Of a DNA stretch of 64,000 nucleotides, positions 57,426 to 64,000 are shown one piece after another (positions within the stretch are counted from its first letter, which is position 1; every line of letters starts with the position of its first letter). The stretch is from Tenodera sinensis (lineage: Eukaryota; Arthropoda; Insecta; Mantodea; Mantidae), in contig CM060964.1 of the NCBI GenBank assembly GCA_030765045.1, positions 137,378,948-137,442,947 on the forward strand, read 5' to 3'. Made by a program: the position numbers and the translations under genes. The notes beneath the pieces are model-generated. The model was given only the letters and a program-made list of their open reading frames with translations. It did not search any database and was not told the DNA's origin.

Positions 57426-58784
57426 GGGTACTAGTCTAGCAGTGGAACTGAGCAGACATATAGTGAAGGAAGCTCCCGTGGCCGAGGTTAAAAAGGAGTT
57501 AAGCGGCATGACAGCTGAAGGGCAGATAAACAAAACAGTTGTAGTAAGAGATAAAGAACTGGCAGAGAGATTTAGACAAAAGTGGATGAAATACGATAGG
57601 GGAAACAAAGAAATGGATGCGTTAAAATGGGAAATTCAAAATTTAAAAAGAATACTTGAAAGAATGGAAGATAAAAGCAGAAAATATAATGTAGTGATTT
57701 CAGGAGTTGAAGAAAAACGTGGAGTGGGAGTATATCAGGATTTAGAAGATCTACTAGTGAACAAATTGAAAATGCATCTGAGAGGCTACGAGATTTGCGA
57801 CGCATTTAGAACCGGTAAAATTCCAGGGAAAAGAAATATTCTTGTGAAGTTTACAAACACACAAACGGCTAAAGAAGTACTAAAACAGGCAAGAAAATTG
57901 AGAGGTTCGACTATTTACATCAACAAGGACTTAACGTATGCACAAAGGGCGCAAATGAAGGAGCTAATTAATTGGAGAAGACAAGCAAGAAATGAAGGCA
58001 AGAGGGTTTACATTAAAAACTTTGAGCTGTACACAGTTAATCAGACAACAGAGAGGAAGAACAGACCAAGCGACGGGCAGAGGCAGGACCAGCAGGCATT
58101 GCACCAAGAAAAACAAGGAAACGACCAAACATCAGCAAGAAATATCACAGAGCAGATGACTACTCAGCAAATTGCAACATGTGTGGTTTCAGTGACAAGT
58201 GCTTCAAAGTCAAACTCAGGGGTGAGCAAAACGCAAGGTGACGAAATGGTAGGATGTGGCACGTGGAAAAAACTGAGGAAAGAGCCAAGGTCGGGGATGA
58301 CAACATTGGACATTGGAGAGCACAGAGAGGAAGCGATACCAGTGAGGGTGAGGGGTAAAGGGAGAACTAGGCAGGAGAAAAAGAAAGAATGGGATATTTC
58401 GCCAAGAGCAACAAGGTTTAAAACATGGTTGGGTAATCCATAAATGAGGAAGGAGAGGGTTTTTATACACAGTGAAAGTGAGGTTATAAAGTTATGTGTA
58501 GTGAAGTACTGAAATGAAAGTTAATGAAGTGTACAATGTAAACTGATGAAAAGAAGTTGTGAATGAAGTTGATAAGAAAAAGGAATAGGGGTGGGAGATG
58601 ACAGAAAAACAGAAATAATAATTTAAGGGCGGGAGCAGTATAAGATTAGTGAAAAGGTAAACATGTGTAATGTGTATGTAGAGGGCAGTTTTATTGAAGG
58701 GCTACCCTAATAGCAAAGGGACCACGGTCCAGCTCAGGGGTAGCCCAAGGTGTATCAGATTTAGTACTCAATAAATATTCATTC
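57426..58784 (+). mobile_element. ORF1-only non-LTR retroelement with 11-bp target duplication
   Basis: The repeat atgtaattgaa flanks it at 57415-57425 and 58785-58795. Content: one open frame, then a 340-bp non-coding end with a 9-bp stem (gggctaccc at 58702 pairing with gggtagccc at 58738) enclosing ggaccacggtcc, then an aataaatattcattc tail. There is no endonuclease or RT. Confidence 0.75.
57508..58443 (+). CDS. L1-ORF1-like RNA-binding protein, open frame
   Basis: From the first ATG (57508) 311 residues are open; the frame is open further upstream to the insertion point (57421), so the true start may have been lost by 5' truncation. A charged coiled-coil-like stretch (KEMDALKWEIQNLKRILERM) is followed by YNVVISGVEEKRG and EICDAFRTGKIPGKRNILVK, then YINKDLTYAQRAQMKELI. 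This is the layout of L1-type ORF1 RNA chaperones: coiled coil, RRM-like fold, C-terminal domain. The C-terminal third is polar and basic (RVRGKGRTRQEKKKEW). No stops are present despite loss of selection expected for a dead copy, which suggests youth. Confidence 0.75.
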   Translation: MTAEGQINKTVVVRDKELAERFRQKWMKYDRGNKEMDALKWEIQNLKRILERMEDKSRKYNVVISGVEEKRGVGVYQDLEDLLVNKLKMHLRGYEICDAFRTGKIPGKRNILVKFTNTQTAKEVLKQARKLRGSTIYINKDLTYAQRAQMKELINWRRQARNEGKRVYIKNFELYTVNQTTERKNRPSDGQRQDQQALHQEKQGNDQTSARNITEQMTTQQIATCVVSVTSASKSNSGVSKTQGDEMVGCGTWKKLRKEPRSGMTTLDIGEHREEAIPVRVRGKGRTRQEKKKEWDISPRATRFKTWLGNP

Positions 58785-58892
58785 ATGTAATTGAACAACT
58801 TTCTCATTTATCGTTAAAAACAAAAGCTCTTGCCTCTGTGCATGTCTGTCTACTGGGTGGAAGTGAGATTTTGAAGAAATCTAAAAGTTATT

Positions 58893-58960
58893 GTTTTCTA
58901 ATACCAGACATTTGACAATAATGCTATTTTTTCTCTTGCCATCCAATATTTTTTGAAGAT
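58893..58960 (-). mobile_element. Solo 3' end of a related RNase H LINE
   Basis: The minus strand reads KYWMAREKIALLSNVWY then TAG. It corresponds to the ORF ends KYWKARMLIASLPDARH (copy 2) and RYWRARGLMTSLSEIQH (third LINE). Nothing of the element remains upstream. Confidence 0.65.
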
Positions 58961-59688
58961 ATTCTCATGACTGCTTGGCCAAACACCTTCAAAGAATTGG
59001 AATATATCAATCTCTAAACTACCCACTGTGCTATAGAGACTAAGAAACAGATTCAGAACATCTCTAAACCTGCATTTCAGTGGCTAACCATGGTACTGAA
59101 AAAATTAAGAAGCACATTTTTACAACAATTAAAAAGAAGATACTTGGCAACACTGTGCTTTCTCATACAAATTAGAGAACTCAAGCTTGAGAGTTAGCTC
59201 AGAGTCAAGTATGGCTCCTCAGAAAAGAATGCATGTTGAGTTGGAAAGTGGATACAACTGCACTGCAAGAGTACTAAATCTTAGTACCGGCATTCCATCC
59301 CCAAGGCAGTTCTTTCAACTATTTGCAGCAAACATTTAACATTTAATGAAAGCAACCATGCCAAATGCATTGAATTTGAATAAAAGAACAAAAGGAAATC
59401 ACTATTTTAGCTTAAATTATCACCTATGTGCACTTAAAGTAAGAGTTAAAAGGACACAGTTGTGTTTGACGGCCAGATACAAAAAGGCAAACAGTCTATT
59501 CAACTTCTGTTGGAATGACACGCCACTGCATACAATATTTATTTATGTACACAAGTTCTGTAAGTTTACCTAAGTACTTGATGAAAACAAAGAGCAAAAT
59601 ACAGCAATTTATAAAAATAAGTAACAATTATTAATTAACTTGTTTAGCTGTTATAAAAAAGAATAACCTATACATTTTTTACTTTCTC
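58961..59688. other. Sequence without recognised features
   Basis: Open frames of up to 75 codons, none with family motifs. Confidence 0.4.
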
Positions 59689-59689
59689 T

Positions 59690-59830
59690 ACTACATATAG
59701 TAAGTAGAGGAAGTATTCTATTCCACCCAAAAATTCAATGTTGAGATTTCGCCTGAAATGTAGGTTTTGAGGCCCCTTGAAACAAAAAAAGCATTTTTAG
59801 AAAGCATGTTTAGAAAACATTTTTAGAAGT
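59690..59830 (-). repeat. Interspersed repeat module, 3' part (copy 3)
   Basis: On the minus strand: tttctaaaaatgctttttt, ggcctcaaaacctacatttc, aacattgaatttttgggtgg and aatacttcctctacttact. It is the same module as at 17638-17935 and 63265-63570. Confidence 0.65.
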
Positions 59831-60440
59831 GAGAGTGTTGAGTTAGTTTTAGGCAGTTAATTGTTGGAGTTGTTTGTGTGAACAGTCAAGCAGTAACTGT
59901 GAAGTCCGTGTCAAGGTTATGATACAACTTAACAGCTGTGAGTTGCAAGGTCATGACAAATTGTAAATCGTGTCAAGGATAAAACATGATAAAACTGTGT
60001 TTTTTTATTCAATTTTACAACAGATAAAGTGATGCAAAAAGTACCTGGACTTGTCATTTTGTTATACTGATGTCAGATGAGATATTTGAAAACCATGGTG
60101 GAGGCATGCTTGAGAAGCTGTTGGCTAATACAGCAGAAATGAAATCCAGAACGCAGCAGATAGAGACAAAACTGCAAGCAGAAAAAAAATATTACACTCT
60201 GCAATGGAGAAAATGGAGGTAAAGATCAAATCCAGTATGGAGAATATGAAGACAGAGCAATCAGCGAAGATTGACGAGCAACTGGCCAGAATGAAGGAAA
60301 ATGTGGAATAACTCAGCAGAAAGATGAGGAACCTTGGCCAACCTATTAATGGCCTGGAAGACAGAGTCGATGGCAGTACCAAGGAATTGAATGCAAGGAT
60401 GGAACAAATGCTTAGTGAAAAGCTTGGGCACTTTAACTAT
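59830..60440 (+). mobile_element. LTR 3' part plus gag start of an LTR retrotransposon, second copy
   Basis: Positions 59830-60068 match the second half of the LTR at 20369-20763 (ttgttggagttgtttgtgtg and following). A frame beginning MSDEIFENHGGGMLEKLLAN at 60071 follows, with TAEMKSRTQQIETKLQAEKK, then stops. The linker EDRVDGSTKELNAR-type block is recognisable near 60358-60395. It is broken and has no pol. Confidence 0.6.
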
Positions 60441-60593
60441 TAGCTGTGTTTATCTCTTCCGAGCTTGTAGACCATGGTCTAGGTGTTCCACTGTCTGTGC
60501 TGGTCAGAGTTAGAATGCAGAAGCTGCAACTGTGGCACTATTATATAGTTGGGGTGGGCAGGACTTATTGCAGTGTCTAAGATGGTGATTGGC

Positions 60594-61045
60594 TCACACT
60601 GGTTGGCAGGGTGGGTTTAGGCAAGGTTTTATTACATCGATTGTTTTTTCTATAAGGTTTCCTAAAATTGTTATCCAGGCTTTTTGTACACAGAGGGCTT
60701 CTTCTTTCCGACTGAAGCTGTTTTTGTATTTATAAATTTCTATGGCCTCCTTTTGTAGCAGAGTAGTTAACTGTAGAAGACAATACCTGGGTTTCTTTAA
60801 AGCTGACATCATGGCCAAATAGTAATGTGTGCTCTGCCATAGATCTTTGTTTGCTCCAAGCTGGTGTGAAGCTCACGTTCTTTTAATCTTGTGGCCATGC
60901 TGCGCATAGTAGTGTCTATGTATACCTTACCACAACTGCAGGGAACTTTGTATACACCTGCAAATGTGTGTGGGTGGCATTTGTCTTTGGCCGATCTCAG
61001 TAGGTCCTTGACTTTTTGTGTCAGTCTATAGACTGTCAATCCTAT
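60594..61045 (-). pseudogene. Penelope-like GIY-YIG fragment, second lineage
   Basis: The N-terminal frame (60809-61039) reads KVKDLLRSAKDKCHPHTFAG, VYKVPCSCGKVYIDTTMRSM and ATRLKEREL. The YIG glycine has become aspartate (YID). A second frame (60594-60818) has KEAIEIYKYKNSFSRKEEAL. It is distinct in sequence from the copy at 7088-7571, and no terminal repeat with the hammerhead-like motif was seen around it. Confidence 0.8.
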
Positions 61046-61250
61046 ATGAGTGCAGAAGCTTGCCTATCTGATCAGAAACGTTCTTGATGTAGGGGAGACA
61101 GGCTGTAGATACCATGCAGCATTCCTTCTTTTCAGTTGGGCACCTGGAATGAATCGCATGTCAGATTTCCCTCTGCATGTAGCCATTGGCCTGGAATGCC
61201 GAGTCCACCGAGTGTTTAAGCTCCTCCTTCAAGTATTTATTGTTGTAGAT

Positions 61251-62121
61251 CAGGGGAAGACAACTTCGGGCCGTGCGACGTGTTTAAACGAAGAGCCAGC
61301 TTGTACGTTCGTGTGACGTCAGGCGAGAGCAGTGTATTGCTATGCTGCCTAGATCAGTGGCGCATGTGTTCAGTTCCCCGTGTTTCACACCAGTTTTGAG
61401 ACCAGGCTTTCAGATGTAGAAACATTGTCTACTACATTTCAGGTCTTTGCAACCCCGTATTCATTGGATGTTAACAATGTTTCTAGCAGGTAGCAAATTG
61501 AATTGATAAATTTACAGTGCGACGATTTGCTGAAGGACAAATATAAACACAAGGAAGACTTGGCTGATTTTTATAAGAATGTTCCTCAAACCAGATTTCT
61601 GAGGTTATATGCCCTTGTTGCACGGGTATTGTGTATGTTTGGTTCCACGTATGTGCGAACAATTCTTTTCGGTTATGGACCTTTCGAAGTCAAAATCCCG
61701 AAGCATATTGTCAGATCACAATCTAACATGCAGTCTTTGGTTACAAATGTGCCGTACATTACGCCCTAACACTGACAAACTAGTTAAAGAAAAGCGAAAT
61801 GACAAATGTCGGAAAATGTCCACCTAATTGTTCTGTATAGCTCTCCTCTTGCTCAGGCAAAATAGTTATAATTTCTGTTCTATTTGCGTTATAACATGAC
61901 TGTTCACATAAACTAGAATTTATATATATATGGCATAAAGCAGAAATGTAATTATTTATAATCTGTGACTATTCCGTAGTTGAAACAGTCAGCATTAAAA
62001 TTACGATGTCCCGTATGGCATTTCTTCTTGCCCACTGTGACGGCACACGTTCAACTGGCTTTCTCTGGGAGCATGTGTGCTGAGTGAGCTGACGTCACAG
62101 CAGCGTTACCTGTCTTCCCTA
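61251..62121 (+). mobile_element. hAT deletion derivative, copy A
   Basis: It starts CAGGGGAAGACAACT, a hAT-like terminus, and a related inverse end (agggaagacaggt reversed) lies near 62109-62121. Inside are a 5' stub and the transposase C-terminus: LQCDDLLKDKYKHKEDLADF, LCMFGSTYV, then a shift to CEQFFSVMDLSKSKSRSILS and PNTDKLVKEKRNDKCRKM. No 8-bp target duplication could be confirmed. Confidence 0.65.
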
Positions 62122-63264
62122 CTTTACAATCAGGTGATTTGTATTGAGTTCCTGCTGTTTACGCACAATTACCATATTCTTACATTATCATTATCACTGA
62201 ATATATTTACAAACATTTGTATGTCATATTTATGATTTGGTCTATACATGGTTTATCTCAGGGGAAGACAACTGCGGGCCATGTGACGTATTTAAACGAA
62301 GAGCCAGCTTGTACGTTCGTGTGACGTCAGGCGAGAGCAGTGCATTGCTATGCTGCCTAGATCAGTGGCGCATGTGTTCAGTTCCCGTGTTTCACACCAG
62401 TTTGAGACCAGGCTTCAAGATGTAGAAACATTGTCAACTACGTTTCAGATCTTTGTGACCCCGTATTCATTGGATGTTAACAATGTTTCTAGCAGGTAGC
62501 AAATTGAATTGATAAATTTACAGTGCGACGATTTGCTGAAGGACAAATATAAGCACAAGGAAGACTTGGCTGATTGTTATAAGAATGTTCCTCAAACCAG
62601 ATTTCTGAGGTTATATGCCCTTGTTGTACGGGTATTATGTATGTTTGGTTCCACGTATGTGTGCGAACAATTCTTTTCGGTTATGAAACTTTCTAAGTCA
62701 AAATCCCGAAGCATATTGTCAGATCACAATCTAACATGCAGTCTTCGGTAACAAATGTGCCGTACATTATGCCCTAACATTGACAAACTAGTTAAAGAAA
62801 AACGAAATGGCAAATGTCGGAAAATGTCCACCTAATTGTTCTGCATAGCTCTCCTCTAGCTCAGGAAAAATAGTTATAATTTCTGTTCTATTTGCGCTAT
62901 AACATGATTGTTCACATAAACTAGAATATATATATATATATATATTAGGGCTCGGAAGTTCATGCCCTTATAAACACTGAAATATGCATGCAGATATGCT
63001 CTTAAAAACTTGAAAATATGCCAAGAAATATGCACTATTTAATTAAAACAATTAATGTCCCCTTGCAGTAGATAAGATGAGTTAGTATAAATAATAAATA
63101 AAGTTACCTTACTCCTTAGAGGTTGAAGCAGAAGTGGTCCCGCTGCTAGTATTAACTGCTAAATTGCAGTTCACAACCAACACTTTGCATAAATTTTCAA
63201 CTGTAAAACATCGTCTCTTGTCTCGCAAAACACTTTTGTAACATGAAAAACTTCTCTCCACGTC

Positions 63265-63570
63265 GTGGGGTGGTTTTCTTCAAAATCTTCGTGTCGCATC
63301 CTTGAAAGATATTAAACTTAAATACCAACTTTGGTTTCTAAGCGACTTTTCGTTTTTGAGTTATGCGGCCCACAGAAAGACAGACACAGAGCAAGAGAGA
63401 GAGAGAGAGACACACACACACACACACACTCTCTCGCGTCTTTTTCTAAAAATGTTTTTTTTTTTATTCAGGGGTTCTCAAAACATATATTTCCGGTGAA
63501 ATTTCAACATTGAATTTTTGGGTGGAATACAATACTTCACCTGCTTATCAACAAAGAAAGTAAAAATATT
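63265..63570 (+). repeat. Interspersed repeat module, copy 2
   Basis: It runs ggggtgg, aaaatcttcgtgtcgcatcc, gacttttcgtttttgagtta, a GA/CA microsatellite, tttttctaaaaatg, aacattgaatttttgggtgg and tacttcacctgc. The order is as in copy 1 at 17638. Confidence 0.65.
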
Positions 63571-63740
63571 ATAGAGATGGAAAAAATCATAAAAAAATCA
63601 TAAAAATATGCAATATAGCGGCTATAATATTGAAATTTTCATGAGTTGCATCATCATGGGCAATACTACCAATATGAAAAATATTATCCAGGTGGAAAAA
63701 AAATAATAAAAAGCCATAAAAGTCATTAAAATATGCAATA

Positions 63741-63745
<5 letters not shown>

Positions 63746-63831
<86 letters not shown>

Positions 63832-63832
63832 T
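63746..63832. repeat. (AAT)n microsatellite
   Basis: About 28 uninterrupted ata/aat units. The poly-Leu and poly-Tyr frames across it are artefacts. Confidence 0.95.
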
Positions 63833-64000
63833 TGAAATATGCATTTATCAAAATCAAGAAAATATGCAGTTATATGCACCATAAAATCATGTCCTAATAA
63901 CTGAAAATTCCATAATTCGTGCACATAATGCAAAAGCCCTAATATATATATATATATTCCGTAATTGAAACAGTCAGCATTAAAATTACGATGTCCCGTA

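Larger units (their letters stand above)
62946..63941. mobile_element. 996-bp hAT-like non-autonomous element nested in copy B
   Basis: The ends TAGGGCT are inverted and flanked by atatatat on both sides. Inside, aaatatgca-type motifs cluster near both ends (e.g. 62982, 63022, 63606, 63837, 63860). A minus-strand scrap near 63120-63265 reads VERSFSCYKSVLRDKRRCFT, VENLCKVLVVNCN, the C-terminus of a CGGBP1-like hAT transposase. The repeat module copy 2 (63265-63570) and an (AAT)n tract also lie inside. Confidence 0.75.
62259..64000 (+). mobile_element. hAT deletion derivative, copy B, containing another element; continues past the window
   Basis: It starts CAGGGGAAGACAACTGCGGG. It matches copy A at about 95% by eye through the transposase C-terminus (MCMFGSTYVCEQFFSVMKLS at about 62640) and the 3' non-coding part. 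It is interrupted at 62946-63941. The copy-A sequence resumes at 63958 (ccgtaattgaaacagtcagc) and runs off the window. In this copy YVCEQFF is not frameshifted, and the stop comes after NLTCSLR. Confidence 0.8.

Noticed and set aside
63587..63933. Poly-Leu and poly-Tyr proteins
   Set aside because: They translate an (AAT)n microsatellite.
49577..64000. N-terminal exons of the prolyl hydroxylase gene
   Set aside because: No block resembling the signal peptide, the P4Ha N-terminal helices or the first TPR helices was recognised on the minus strand.
1..64000. CRISPR arrays, prokaryotic operons or phage genes
   Set aside because: Direct repeats here are microsatellites, TE duplications or tandem units; the spliced gene and TE content are eukaryotic.

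Overview
The window is eukaryotic, from a large, repeat-rich arthropod genome. The one host gene is split by introns of 8-16 kb with GT-AG junctions. Almost everything else is transposable-element sequence. The mix (RNase H-bearing LINEs, Tc1, mariner, several hAT lineages, Penelope-like elements with GIY-YIG domains, tRNA-derived SINEs, a DUF7869-type transposon) suggests an insect, perhaps a polyneopteran such as a cockroach or termite. The taxonomic guess is inference.

Host gene: five internal exons of a collagen prolyl 4-hydroxylase alpha subunit lie on the minus strand. In transcript order they are 49413-49576, 40479-40745, 24164-24388, 15824-15889 and 3566-3731. Their phases agree, and together they carry the Fe(II)-binding HxD...H set and the 2-oxoglutarate-binding lysine. 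The N-terminal exons and the last exon are not recognisable here and probably lie outside the window. The region 3.7-49.4 kb is therefore intron of this gene.

Layout. 1-3.1 kb: Tc1 element split by an internally deleted LINE. 3.9-4.9 kb: LINE 3' end. 5.2-9.8 kb: broken hAT element carrying a Penelope-like insertion. 10-15 kb: hAT BED-finger remnant, transposase scraps, a mariner deletion derivative and a foldback-like element. 15.3-23 kb: a SINE, a degenerate CGGBP1-like hAT, two hAT C-terminal fragments and an LTR-gag remnant. 24.6-25.8 kb: a mariner with both ends. 27.4-31.2 kb: mariner and reverse-transcriptase remnants, a SINE inverted dimer and a LINE 3' part. 31.6-40.3 kb: an 8.7-kb intron-containing TIR transposon (DUF7869-like) that contains a nearly intact 4.16-kb LINE. 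41-46 kb: two broken LINEs in opposite orientation. 48.9-49.2 kb: a LINE derivative reduced to 5' UTR plus 3' end. 49.6-51.75 kb: a TIR element with 8-bp target duplications, ending 29 bp from an exon. 52-56 kb: a hairpin transposase remnant, a third LINE, a Penelope terminal repeat and a Tc/mariner remnant. 57.4-58.8 kb: an ORF1-only retroelement with an open frame. 59.7-64 kb: LTR-gag and Penelope fragments, two direct copies of a hAT deletion derivative, and a third hAT-like element inside the second copy.

The most informative points are the nested insertions datable by their target-site duplications, the LINE family whose ORF runs to its 3' end and which has spawned minimal derivatives, hammerhead-core-like motifs in the Penelope terminal repeats, the DUF7869 transposon with 33-bp TIRs, and the ORF1-only element. 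No prokaryotic features, CRISPR arrays or intact functional tRNA genes were seen.
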